The notes under the pieces: generated by a model
The model's input: the letters and a program-made list of their open reading frames with translations, nothing else
Told to the model about the DNA's origin: nothing
Databases searched by the model: none
Assembly: GCF_033406955.1 (NCBI RefSeq)
Contig: NZ_CP137734.1
Span: forward strand, 6,324,001 to 6,388,000
DNA from: Streptomyces violaceoruber
GTDB taxonomy: Bacteria; Actinomycetota; Actinomycetes; Streptomycetales; Streptomycetaceae
Length of the DNA: 64,000 bases
Direction of reading: 5' to 3'
Position numbers and translations under genes: made by a program
Shown: in pieces, positions 49,098 to 57,229 of the stretch
Layout of the letters: every line of letters begins with the position of its first letter
Position numbering within the stretch: the stretch's first letter is position 1

Positions 49098-49787
49098 ATG
49101 TCGCTGCCCGAGATCGTCACCCGCGCGGACTGGCGCGCGGCGCGCGAGGCCTTACTGGCCAAGGAGAAGGCGGCCACCCGCGCGCGTGACGCCCTCAACG
49201 CCGAGCGGCGCGGGCTGCCCATGGTGGAGGTCGACAAGGAGTACGTGTTCGAGGGCGGCGACGGCAAGGCCACCCTGCTCGACCTCTTCGAGGGCCGGGA
49301 GCAGCTCGTCGTCTACCACTTCATGTTCGCGCCCGAGTGGGACGCCGGCTGCCGCAGCTGCTCGGCGTTCCTGGACCAGATCGCCCATCTCGCGCACCTC
49401 AGGGCCCGCGGTACGTCCTTCGCGGCCGTCTCCCGGGCGCCGTACCCGAGGATCCTGCCGTTCAAGGCGCGGATGGGCTGGACACTGCCCTGGTACTCGT
49501 CGTACGTCAGCGACTTCAACACCGACTTCGAGGCGACCCTGGAGCACGAGGGCGAGCTGGTCGAGCGGCCGGGGCTCAGCTGCTTCCTGCGGGACCGCGA
49601 ACGGGTCTTCCACACCTACTCGACGTACGAGCGCGGCCTCGACGGGCTCGGATCCACCACCAGCCTGCTCGACCTGACCGCGCTCGGCCGGCGGGAGCCG
49701 TGGGAGAAACCGGAGGGGCGCGCGTCGGCTCTCGGTGCGCCCGCGGGCAGCCGGGGAGTGCGCTATCACGACGAGTACGAGGACTGA
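49098..49787 (+). CDS. DUF899 thioredoxin-like protein with an early TTA codon
   Basis: 229 residues from an ATG with AGGAGG upstream. DUF899 proteins have a thioredoxin-like fold; the motifs FMFAPEWDAGCRSCSAFLD (with two cysteines) and GTSFAAVSRAPYPRILPFKARMGW, cited only as fold landmarks, are present. Function is unknown; some relatives are called dithiol-disulfide isomerases. Codon 19 (49152-49154) is TTA, very rare in this genome, so translation would need the bldA leucine tRNA and peak late in growth. An 11-bp direct-repeat array lies upstream. Confidence 0.88.
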   Translation: MSLPEIVTRADWRAAREALLAKEKAATRARDALNAERRGLPMVEVDKEYVFEGGDGKATLLDLFEGREQLVVYHFMFAPEWDAGCRSCSAFLDQIAHLAHLRARGTSFAAVSRAPYPRILPFKARMGWTLPWYSSYVSDFNTDFEATLEHEGELVERPGLSCFLRDRERVFHTYSTYERGLDGLGSTTSLLDLTALGRREPWEKPEGRASALGAPAGSRGVRYHDEYED

Positions 49788-49826
49788 GACGCTGGGTGGC
49801 GAAAACGGCTGGACGGCTGAGGCGCC

Positions 49827-49846
49827 GTTCACACTTTGCGGTGAAC
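49827..49846. promoter_or_regulatory. Inverted repeat GTTCAC-8-GTGAAC before the small gene
   Basis: Perfect six-base arms with an eight-base spacer, about 100 bp upstream of the GTG at 49943. It could be an operator for this gene; a further GTTCAC copy follows near 49887. Confidence 0.4.
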
Positions 49847-49942
49847 AGGTGTCAACTATGTCTCAGTACCATCACCACGCGAGGCGTTCACTCCATGGTT
49901 GGCGTTTAACTCTACGAGTACAGCGCTACATGGAGGTGCGGA

Positions 49943-50125
49943 GTGAACGGGCGAACGGTGCTCGAACGCTTTCCCGCCGGCGGACCGCGGGGATCCTGGC
50001 CGGCGGAGGAGTTCGCACAGGCGCGGCGTCTGGAAGGTATGCCCGCCGAGGTCGTGATGGACCTCGCGACGGACATGTTCCTGGTCGTCGTGCGCCGCGA
50101 CACCGCGGGTGACGCGGCGGCCTGA
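49943..50125 (+). CDS. Small hypothetical protein, 60 residues
   Basis: Starts with GTG after a perfect GGAGGTG ribosome site (eight bases) and has coding-type third positions. It has a helical N part (PAEEFAQARRLEGMPAEVVMDL) and a strand-like ATDMFLVVVRR. It lies next to regulatory genes of the Scr1/DUF397 type; I do not recognise the family. It converges with the next gene. Confidence 0.65.
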   Translation: MNGRTVLERFPAGGPRGSWPAEEFAQARRLEGMPAEVVMDLATDMFLVVVRRDTAGDAAA

Positions 50126-50143
50126 CACGCCGCCGCCCGGCTC

Positions 50144-50584
50144 CTACGCGCTCACCGTCCGCGACCAGGTGGGCGTCGTGTTCGTCAGCCGGCACAGGGC
50201 CAGGTACAGCGGGATCGGCGGCGTGTAGGGGACCGTGCCGTCCGAGCGGTGGAGGAGAGCGGGCAGGCTCGTGGAGCCGGGCACGATCGCACCGGTCGCG
50301 TAACGCGCGGGGACGGGCCACTCCAGCGCGTAGTCGGAGTCGGACGGAACGATCCACCACCAGTGCGTCTCATCGGCGTAGACGCACCCCACGCGCGGCA
50401 GCCGGGGCAGCACCTGCTGGCCGAGGAGGGCGGGAACGGCCACCGCGTCGCAGCCCAGCGGTGCCGTCATACCGTCCGGCACGGGCAGTCTCCGAGGTGT
50501 TCCGGCGGTGTGCCGTCCGCGCTGGAGGCGGACCATCGTGTCCAGACCCAGCGGTCGGACGCCGGACGCGGCCCTCATAGCCAT
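50144..50584 (-). CDS. Hypothetical protein coupled to the HATPase gene
   Basis: 146 residues; the ATG is embedded in the end of the HATPase gene (10-nt overlap), so translation is coupled. The most conserved-looking segment is HWWWIVPSDSDYALEWP followed by ARYATGAIVPG. I know similar proteins beside XRE or ATP-binding regulators of Streptomyces but not their function. It has no signal or membrane segment and is probably cytoplasmic. Confidence 0.75.
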   Translation of the reverse strand: MAMRAASGVRPLGLDTMVRLQRGRHTAGTPRRLPVPDGMTAPLGCDAVAVPALLGQQVLPRLPRVGCVYADETHWWWIVPSDSDYALEWPVPARYATGAIVPGSTSLPALLHRSDGTVPYTPPIPLYLALCRLTNTTPTWSRTVSA

Positions 50585-51288
50585 TCGGTCCCCGTTCCAC
50601 GGAGTGTTTCCCGGTCCTTGCGGCTCTCTGTGGTCCCCCGGGGCTCTGTGATCCCCCGGGCCTCGCGCGGTCGGTGGTCTTCCCGACGGCGGGACTCGGC
50701 CTCGCCCTCGTCCCCCGTGTCATCCGTCGGGGCGGGCTTCGGCCGGGCGCCCCAGCCCAGGTCGTTGTGGGGCTCCGCCGGGTCGCGCGGTTCGTCGGCC
50801 TTGCGCGGCAGCTCCGCCCAGACCAGCAGTCCGGGACCGTGCTCGTGGGCGCCCCAGGCCTCGCACAGGGCGTCGACGAGGATCAGGCCCCTGCCGTGCT
50901 CGTCCTCGGGCTGCTGATCGGCCGAGGGGTGGGGCTGGCCCGGGGCGCAGCCCTCGTCGCGCACGGCTATGCGGACCAGGTCGTCGGCGTCGTGCAGCTC
51001 GCACACTATGTGTCTGCTCGCCGTGTGCACGATCGCGTTGGTCACCAGCTCGGAGACGACCAGGGCCGCGGTGTCACAGGTGTCCTCGCACACTGCCCAG
51101 CCGCTCAGCCGGGCCCGTGTCAGGCGTCTGGCCTGTGAGGGAGAACCCGGATGAGCGGCCAGCTCGAAACGGAACCGGCGCTCGGCGGCGGCGGCTCCCG
51201 AAGCGCCGGCTCCCATGGCGGCACCGAGGCCCAGGGAGCCCGCGGCGGCGTCTGTTCCTAAGGGCGCGGACGGAATCACGCTTGCCAC
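50575..51288 (-). CDS. HATPase-domain (RsbW/anti-sigma-like) protein with an early TTA codon
   Basis: 237 residues from GTG; an upstream TTG is an alternative. The GHKL ATPase domain spans about 40-150: VVSELVTNAIVHTAS (N box), VRDEGCAPG (G1) and GRGLILVDALC (G2). Such proteins act as anti-sigma factors or kinases for anti-anti-sigma proteins. A charged, Arg/Glu-rich tail follows. Codon 10 (51259-51261 on the plus strand) is TTA, so synthesis should need bldA. The gene runs divergently from the XRE/DUF397 pair. Confidence 0.9.
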   Translation of the reverse strand: MASVIPSAPLGTDAAAGSLGLGAAMGAGASGAAAAERRFRFELAAHPGSPSQARRLTRARLSGWAVCEDTCDTAALVVSELVTNAIVHTASRHIVCELHDADDLVRIAVRDEGCAPGQPHPSADQQPEDEHGRGLILVDALCEAWGAHEHGPGLLVWAELPRKADEPRDPAEPHNDLGWGARPKPAPTDDTGDEGEAESRRREDHRPREARGITEPRGTTESRKDRETLRGTGTEWL

Positions 51289-51305
51289 TATCGCCCCGCC
51301 GTGAA

Positions 51306-51318
51306 CACTTGGCAAGTG
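51306..51318. promoter_or_regulatory. Perfect palindrome CACTTG-G-CAAGTG
   Basis: A 13-bp palindrome 18 bp upstream of the HATPase start, in the 283-bp divergent region. A second palindrome follows after one base, so a regulator dimer pair could bind here. Confidence 0.6.
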
Positions 51319-51319
51319 T

Positions 51320-51340
51320 CACTCTGAAAAATGCAGAGTG
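51320..51340. promoter_or_regulatory. Perfect palindrome CACTCTG-7-CAGAGTG
   Basis: Seven-base arms around AAAAATG, next to the first palindrome. Candidate operator of the Scr1-type regulator encoded 230 bp away. Confidence 0.6.
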
Positions 51341-51571
51341 CTGTGTGACGTTCTGGACGGCCGTGGCACACTGCTCGCAACAGCACGTCGAGCGGCGCCA
51401 CTTCAGGTCGTCGAAGGCCTCGCCAGGTTTTCGAACGGACTTTCGAATGGCGCCGCCGGGCTGTCCGCACCAGGGCACGCCGGGTCTCGCCGAGGCTGTC
51501 GGTACAGAAGAACAGGGACGCAAGGACTCTGGGACGCAAGGAACCTTTCGGGACTCTTCAGGAGGTGGGCG

Positions 51572-52432
51572 GTGAGCGAGCCGCGGTCCGCGCCGACGGT
51601 CGGCCAGGTCGTACTCGGCCGGCGCCTGCTGGACCTGCGGGAACGTGCCGGTCTCAAGCGTGAGGAAGCCGCCCGCATCCTGCGCGTCGCCCCCGCCACG
51701 GTCCGCCGCATGGAGATGGCCGAGGTCGCCCTCAAGATCCCGTACCTCCAGCTCCTGCTGAAGGCCTACGGCGTCGGCGACGAGGAGGCCGACGCTTTCG
51801 TCCAGCTGGCCGAGGACGCCAACAAACCGGGGTGGTGGCAGCGCTTCCACGACATCCTCCCCGGCTGGTTCTCGCTGTACGTCAGCCTGGAGGGCGCGGC
51901 CTCGCTGATCCGTGCCTACGAGCCCCACTTCGTCCCCGGGGTGCTGCAGACCGAGGACTACGCACGCGGCGTGCTGCGCTCGGGAGCCATCGGGCAGACC
52001 CGGCCCGACGACATCGAGCGCCACGTCGACCTGCGCATGCAACGCCAGGAACTGCTCACCCGTAAGGACGCGCCCCGGCTGTGGGTCGTGATGGACGAAA
52101 CCGCGCTGCGCCGCCCCGTCGGGGGGCCGGAGGTGATGCGTGCCCAGATCGACCGGCTGCTCGAGGCCACGAAGCTGCCCAACGTGACGCTGCAGATCGC
52201 CCCGTTCTCGAGCGGGCCGCACCCCGGCACGTACGGGCCCTTCGTGCTGTTCCGATTCGCCATGCCGGAACTGCCGGACATGGTCTACAGCGAGTACCTG
52301 ACCGGCGCCGTCTATCTCGACGCGCGCGCCGAGGTGGCGACCCACCTCGAGGTCATGGACCGCATGGCGGCGCAGGCCGCCACGGCACATCGCACGAAGG
52401 AGATCCTCCGGGATCTCCGCAAGGAGCTGTGA
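51572..52432 (+). CDS. XRE-family transcriptional regulator with DUF5753 (Scr1/WhiJ type)
   Basis: 286 residues from GTG with GGAGG. Residues about 15-65 are a helix-turn-helix (LGRRLLDLRERAGLKREEAARIL, APATVRRME). Residues 95-280 are the DUF5753 domain with VPGVLQTEDYARGVL, RQELLTRKDAP and the C-terminal VYLDARAEVATHLEVMDRM; each is cited only by landmarks. In Streptomyces such genes (for example whiJ) control development together with a DUF397 protein. It overlaps no gene but ends directly before the DUF397 start. Confidence 0.93.
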   Translation: MSEPRSAPTVGQVVLGRRLLDLRERAGLKREEAARILRVAPATVRRMEMAEVALKIPYLQLLLKAYGVGDEEADAFVQLAEDANKPGWWQRFHDILPGWFSLYVSLEGAASLIRAYEPHFVPGVLQTEDYARGVLRSGAIGQTRPDDIERHVDLRMQRQELLTRKDAPRLWVVMDETALRRPVGGPEVMRAQIDRLLEATKLPNVTLQIAPFSSGPHPGTYGPFVLFRFAMPELPDMVYSEYLTGAVYLDARAEVATHLEVMDRMAAQAATAHRTKEILRDLRKEL

Positions 52433-52708
52433 ATGAACCGCATCAAGCCCCAGCGCTCGCCACTCAACCGCGCCGAGCGGATCTACAACGGCATGCCCGC
52501 CCGTGACCTGGGCAGCGAGGGCTGGCACAAGCCGTGGAGCGGAGGCAACGGAGGCAACTGCCTGGAGGCCATGAAGCTCGCCGACGGCCGGATCGCGGTA
52601 CGGCAGTCCACCGACCCGGACGGGCCGGCGCTGATCTACACCTCCGCCGAGATGACGGCCTTCATCGAGGGAGCGAAGGCGGGAGAGGCGGACTTCCTTC
52701 TGTCCTGA
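52433..52708 (+). CDS. DUF397-domain protein
   Basis: 91 residues, ATG directly after the regulator's TGA, so translation is coupled. The C-terminal part has the DUF397 pattern: KPWSGGNGGNCLEAMKLADGRIAVRQSTDPDGPALIYTSAEMTAFI, with landmarks GNCLEA, VRQSTDPDG and FIEGAKAGEAD. These small proteins pair with Scr1-type regulators and may relieve repression. The 150 bp that follow are AT-rich without a clear structure. Confidence 0.92.
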   Translation: MNRIKPQRSPLNRAERIYNGMPARDLGSEGWHKPWSGGNGGNCLEAMKLADGRIAVRQSTDPDGPALIYTSAEMTAFIEGAKAGEADFLLS

Positions 52709-52858
52709 AACGTGCACCCCGTTTGATTGTTGTTTTTAAGCTGTTGGCACTGAATTGATCACCCATCGCCCCGCGCGGACGTACGACCGGTTTCCCGGCG
52801 GAAAGGACCGAGAGGACCGAGTACTTTTAGGCCGACGTCCGGCCGCACCCCGGTCGGG

Positions 52859-54349
52859 TCAGGCCGTCATCGGCCGGTCGTACGGGCCGACCGGGGCCGG
52901 CAGCCGGGTGCTGCCGCCGGACAGGTGGCGGTCCACGGCCGCCGCCACCGCCCGCCCCTCCGCGATCGCCCAGACGACGAGTGACTGCCCACGCGCCGCG
53001 TCCCCGGCGGCGAACACCCCCGGGACGTTGGTCGCGAAGCCCCGGTCCCGGGCGATCGTGCCACGGGGCTCCATGTCCAGTCCCAGCCCGTCGACGAGCC
53101 CGTCGTGCCGGTCGGGCCCCGAGAAGCCGAGGGCGAGAAGGACCAGGTCCGCCGGGAGCGACCGCTCGCTGCCGGGCAGCGGACGGCGTCCCGCGTCCAC
53201 CCCGACCAGGTGCAGCGCACGTACATGCCCCCGCTCGTCGCCGGTGAAGCGGAGCGTGGACGCCGCGAACAGCCGCGCGTCCGCGTCCGCCGCCGGCGCG
53301 GACCGCAGGTCGCGTGCCTCCTCGTGCGCCGCCGACAGCCGGTACAGGCGCGGATAGGTCGGCCAGGGCTCGGCCCGCTCGTCGCGCTCCGCACCCGGCC
53401 GCGCGTAGATGTCCAGCTGCGTCACGGAGGCGGCCCCCTCCCGCACCGCCGTGCCGAGACAGTCCGCGCCCGTGTCGCCACCACCGACGACGACCACGTG
53501 CCGCCCGGCGGCGGACAGCGGGGAGCGCTCGAGGTCGCCCTCGCACACCCGGTTGGCCAGCGGCAGGTACTCCATCGCCTGATGCACCCCCGCCAGCTCC
53601 CGGCCGGGCACGGTCAGCTCCCGCCACGCCGTCGCCCCGGTGGCGATCACCACCGCGTCGTAGCGGGTCCGCAGCGCCGCGGCGTCCACGTCCCGTCCGA
53701 CCGCCGCCGACGTACGGAACCTCGTCCCCTCCGCCCGCATCTGGCCGACACGCCGCTCCAGGTGCCGCTTCTCCATCTTGAACGCGGGGATCCCGTACCG
53801 CAGCAGCCCACCGATCCGGTCGTCGCGCTCGTACACCGCGACCGTGTGCCCGGCCCGGGTCAACTGCTGCGCCGCCGCGAGCCCCGCCGGTCCCGAGCCG
53901 ATCACCGCCACCGTCCTCCCGGACAGCCGCTCCGGCGGCAGGGGCGGGACGAAGCCCTCCTCCCAGGCCGTGTCCGCGATCGCGCACTCGACGTTCTTGA
54001 TGGTGACCGCGGGCTGGTTGATGGCGAGCACACAACCCGCCTCGCACGGCGCCGGACACAACCGGCCGGTGAACTCCGGGAAGTTGTTCGTGGCGTGCAG
54101 CCGCTCGCTCGCCGCCCGCCAGTCCGACCGGGAGACCAGGTCGTTCCACTCCGGGATCAGGTTGCCCAGCGGACAGGCCTCGTGGCAGAAGGGGACGCCG
54201 CAGTCCATGCACCGGTCGGCCTGCCGGCCGACGATCGGCAGCAGCGCTCCCGGGACGTACACCTCGTCCCAGTCCCGGACCCGCTCGCCGGCCGGTCTGC
54301 GGGGCCACTCCTCGCGGGGCGTCGTCAGAAAACCCTTGGGATCGGCCAT
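52859..54349 (-). CDS. gltD: Glutamate-synthase small-subunit paralog (GltD family), orphan
   Basis: 496 residues from an ATG with AAGGAAG. The N terminus has two cysteine clusters for iron-sulfur centres (RCMDCGVPFCHEACPLGN, CPAPCEAGC), then FAD site VIGSGPAGLAAAQQL and NADPH site VVGGGDTGADC. The end NVPGVFAAGDAARGQS matches the first gene of the window. It should move electrons from NADPH. No large subunit is adjacent, so it may serve another partner or supply the distant gltB. Confidence 0.9.
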   Translation of the reverse strand: MADPKGFLTTPREEWPRRPAGERVRDWDEVYVPGALLPIVGRQADRCMDCGVPFCHEACPLGNLIPEWNDLVSRSDWRAASERLHATNNFPEFTGRLCPAPCEAGCVLAINQPAVTIKNVECAIADTAWEEGFVPPLPPERLSGRTVAVIGSGPAGLAAAQQLTRAGHTVAVYERDDRIGGLLRYGIPAFKMEKRHLERRVGQMRAEGTRFRTSAAVGRDVDAAALRTRYDAVVIATGATAWRELTVPGRELAGVHQAMEYLPLANRVCEGDLERSPLSAAGRHVVVVGGGDTGADCLGTAVREGAASVTQLDIYARPGAERDERAEPWPTYPRLYRLSAAHEEARDLRSAPAADADARLFAASTLRFTGDERGHVRALHLVGVDAGRRPLPGSERSLPADLVLLALGFSGPDRHDGLVDGLGLDMEPRGTIARDRGFATNVPGVFAAGDAARGQSLVVWAIAEGRAVAAAVDRHLSGGSTRLPAPVGPYDRPMTA

Positions 54350-54511
54350 GACCGTCTTCCTTGCGTGCGCGGCGGCCGGCCGTGCGCCGGGGGGCGGCGC
54401 TCACGCGCTCCACGATACGACCGGTCCGCTCCGCCCGCAGAGCGCCGGACGGCTCCTCGCCCGGACCGGACCGCGCCGGGGCGGTGCGCCCGAGCCCGTG
54501 CCGCGGCCGGC

Positions 54512-54991
54512 TCAGGCGAGGGCCAGCACGTACGCCACCGCCGCGGCGGCCGAGGCAACCGCACGCACGTGGTTCCAGGCCGTCCACTCGCGCACGTAGG
54601 CCGGCCAGCGCTCGGCCGCCTCCGCGGCGCCCGGCTCCAGCCGGAGCAGCGCGGCGTTGCGCGGCACGTTGGCCGCCGCGGTCACCCCGAAGGACCCGGC
54701 CAGGAACAGCCCGCTGCCCAGCAGCAGCTCCACCGCCGCGTCCTCCGGCCACAGCACCAGCGTGACCACGGCGGTCACCGCGGCCAGCACCGCCGTCCCG
54801 AGGAACACGGACATGAAGGCCGGCCGCACCGCGGCCGTGTTGATCGCGTTCATCGCGGCGACCCCCTGGGCGGGCGGCAGCGCGGCGAGCCCCCGCATGA
54901 CGAAGGTGGAGAAGGCACAGAAGACACCAGCGGTCACACCGGTCCCGAGCACGCCCAGCACCGTCAGTACGAAGTACGGTCCCTCGCCCAT
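54512..54991 (-). CDS. DUF1772-family membrane protein
   Basis: 159 residues with four membrane helices. The family pattern is FVLTVLGVLGTGVTAGVFCAFSTFVMRGL in the first helix and NVPRNAALLRLEP in the loop after helix three. It is related to anthrone oxygenases, but most members have no known function. It is expected in the cytoplasmic membrane. The 214 bp on its promoter side hold nothing I can name. Confidence 0.85.
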   Translation of the reverse strand: MGEGPYFVLTVLGVLGTGVTAGVFCAFSTFVMRGLAALPPAQGVAAMNAINTAAVRPAFMSVFLGTAVLAAVTAVVTLVLWPEDAAVELLLGSGLFLAGSFGVTAAANVPRNAALLRLEPGAAEAAERWPAYVREWTAWNHVRAVASAAAAVAYVLALA

Positions 54992-55205
54992 GTCGAGTCA
55001 ACTCCCACCCGTCGAGTAACTGTCGGCCCGGTGCCCGCCCCTGCGGCGCCACCGCCCGTCGATCACCCCAAGTCAACCCCCGCACCGGCACGGTGACCAT
55101 GGCCGAGCGCCGCGAACCCATGCGCGAGCGTCCAGGAGGGCGGAGCGCTGCCCGGCGCGGCGACCCTCGTGCCGACCGGTAGCGGAACTGACGCATCATG
55201 GGCGG

Positions 55206-55838
55206 GTGCGACTGGAAGCGATCACCTGGGACCGGCTCGGCGACCGGCTCGCCGAGCGACTGCTCGACCTGGAGCCCACCGACGGCAGCGCCTGGACGCG
55301 CGTCGCCCTGGACGGCGCCCCCGCAGCCCGTCCCGGCGACCTCGCCGAACGGGTCGGCGAGGCGTTGCGCGTGCGCGGACGCCCCTCCCTCGTCGTCGGA
55401 ACGGAGGGCTTCCTGCGACCCGCCTCGCTCCGGCTGGAGTACGGGCACCACGACGCCGAGTCCTACTACAACGGCTGGTACGACACCGCTGCCCTGTGGC
55501 GCGAGGTCTTCGATCCCCTCGGTCCCGGCGGCAACGGGCGGGTCCTGCCCGACCTGTGGGATCCGGTCACCGACCGGGCCACCCGCAGCCCCTACGCGCA
55601 ACTCCCTTCCGGCGGCGCGCTGCTGCTGCACGGTCCCTTTCTGCTCCGTCACTGGTTCCCCCTCGATCTGAGCGTCCATCTCGTCCTCACCCCGGGCGCC
55701 CTGCGTCGCCGCACCCCCGGGACCGAGCAGTGGACCCTGCCCGCCTTCGAGCGCTACGACCAGGAGACCGACCCGGCGGGCACCGCCGACGTCCTGGTGC
55801 GCGCCGACGATCCACGGCATCCCGCCTGGAGCGGCTGA
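55206..55838 (+). CDS. Uridine-kinase-like protein with degenerate P-loop
   Basis: 210 residues from GTG. The layout of helices and the motifs GTEGFLRPASLRLEYG, DAESYYNGWYD and LLLHGPFLLRHW match bacterial uridine-kinase-like proteins. The expected P-loop (GxxxxGK[ST]) reads ALDGAPAARPGDLA, with no Gly-Lys-Thr/Ser, so ATP hydrolysis by the usual mechanism looks impossible. It may be a pseudo-kinase or use a different nucleotide. It converges with corA. Confidence 0.75.
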   Translation: MRLEAITWDRLGDRLAERLLDLEPTDGSAWTRVALDGAPAARPGDLAERVGEALRVRGRPSLVVGTEGFLRPASLRLEYGHHDAESYYNGWYDTAALWREVFDPLGPGGNGRVLPDLWDPVTDRATRSPYAQLPSGGALLLHGPFLLRHWFPLDLSVHLVLTPGALRRRTPGTEQWTLPAFERYDQETDPAGTADVLVRADDPRHPAWSG

Positions 55839-55856
55839 CCCGGTGCGGCCGGCACC

Positions 55857-56984
55857 TCAGAGCCAGCCGTTGCGCCGGAAACCCCGGTGCAGCGCCAGGC
55901 AGCCGACGGCTATCACGCCGATGACCAGGCCGTAGCCGTACCGCCAGCCCAGCTCCGGCATGTGGTCGAAGTTCATGCCGTACACGCCGCAGACCATCGT
56001 GGGCACCGCGACGATGGCGGCCCAGGCCGTGATCTTCCGCATGTCCTCGTTCTGCGCGACCGTCACGCGGGCCAGGTGTGCCTGGAGGATGGAGTTGAGG
56101 AGTTCGTCGAACGCCGCGATCTGCTCGGTGGCCCGCAGCAGATGATCGGCGACGTCGCGGAAGTAGGCCCGTATCTCCGGCTCGACCACCCGGAACGGCC
56201 GGGTGGCCAGCTCCTCCAGCGGCCGGCCGAGCGGCACCACGGCCCGCCGGAGCTCCAGGAGTTCACGCTTGAGCTGGTAGATGCGTCCCGGGTCGACCCG
56301 CGCGCCGTTCTCCGCGAACACCTCCGTCTCGACATGGTCGATGTCCTCCTGGACCGACTCGATGACGCTCAGGAAATCGTCCACCACATGGTCCGCGATC
56401 GCGTGCAGCACCGCCGAGGGGCCCTTCGCGAGCTGGGCCGGATCGGACTCCAGTCCTTCCCGCAGCGGTCCCAGTGAGCCGTGCCTCCCGTGCCGCACGG
56501 TGACCACGAAGTCCGGCCCGGCGAACACCATGATCTCGCCGGTGCTCACCACCTCGCTCGTGGCCGTCAGCTCCTCGTGCTCCACGTAGCAGACCGTCTT
56601 GAACACGGCGAAGAGCGTCTCCCCGTACCGCTCCACCTTGGGCCGCTGGTGCGCCTCGATCGCGCCCTCGACCGCCAGCGGATGCAGCTCGAAGAGCTCC
56701 GCGACGCCCGCGAACTCCTGGTCCGTCGGCTCGTGCAGACCGAGCCAGACGAAGCCCGTCCCGCGCCTGCGCATCCGGGTCACGACGTCGACCGGATCTC
56801 CGGCCTCGGGCATGCGGACACCGTCCCGGTAGGTCACGCAGTTCACCACCGAGGAGCCCAGCGGGGAACGGGCGGGGTGGCTCAGATCCACCCGCGGCCG
56901 CCGGCGGGCCAGCCGTGCCACCTTCCGCAGGCCGCCGGCCCTGCCCAGCCCCGTGACCTTCCGCAGACTGCCCGCCATGGTCAT
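55857..56984 (-). CDS. corA: Magnesium and cobalt transport protein CorA
   Basis: 375 residues from an ATG with GGGGAG six bases upstream. A long N-terminal cytoplasmic domain with the usual coiled helices is followed by two membrane helices near the C terminus (about 310-330 and 345-365). Between them is the CorA signature YGMNFDHMPEL. It forms a pentameric channel for Mg2+ in the membrane. An Arg/Lys-rich N-terminal extension of about 40 residues is present, as in other actinobacterial forms. Confidence 0.94.
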   Translation of the reverse strand: MTMAGSLRKVTGLGRAGGLRKVARLARRRPRVDLSHPARSPLGSSVVNCVTYRDGVRMPEAGDPVDVVTRMRRRGTGFVWLGLHEPTDQEFAGVAELFELHPLAVEGAIEAHQRPKVERYGETLFAVFKTVCYVEHEELTATSEVVSTGEIMVFAGPDFVVTVRHGRHGSLGPLREGLESDPAQLAKGPSAVLHAIADHVVDDFLSVIESVQEDIDHVETEVFAENGARVDPGRIYQLKRELLELRRAVVPLGRPLEELATRPFRVVEPEIRAYFRDVADHLLRATEQIAAFDELLNSILQAHLARVTVAQNEDMRKITAWAAIVAVPTMVCGVYGMNFDHMPELGWRYGYGLVIGVIAVGCLALHRGFRRNGWL

Positions 56985-57229
56985 CCGAATCTCCCCGCGT
57001 GGGTCCCCTCGCGCTGTGTTTCCCGCGCCTTGGCAGGCCAGTTTGCCAGGCCGGCGGAGAGGGCGAACGGGCCTGTGGAAACGGGGGATTCCGCTTTGTT
57101 CCCGCCTGTGGACGGACCGCTCGGGCGCCCGCACGCCCCGTCCCGAACCGGTCCGGCCGTCGCGGAGGTGGCCCGGGTGCCGGAGCGTCGCCCCCATCGG
57201 GCAAGCGGGACAACTGGGATGATCGCAGC

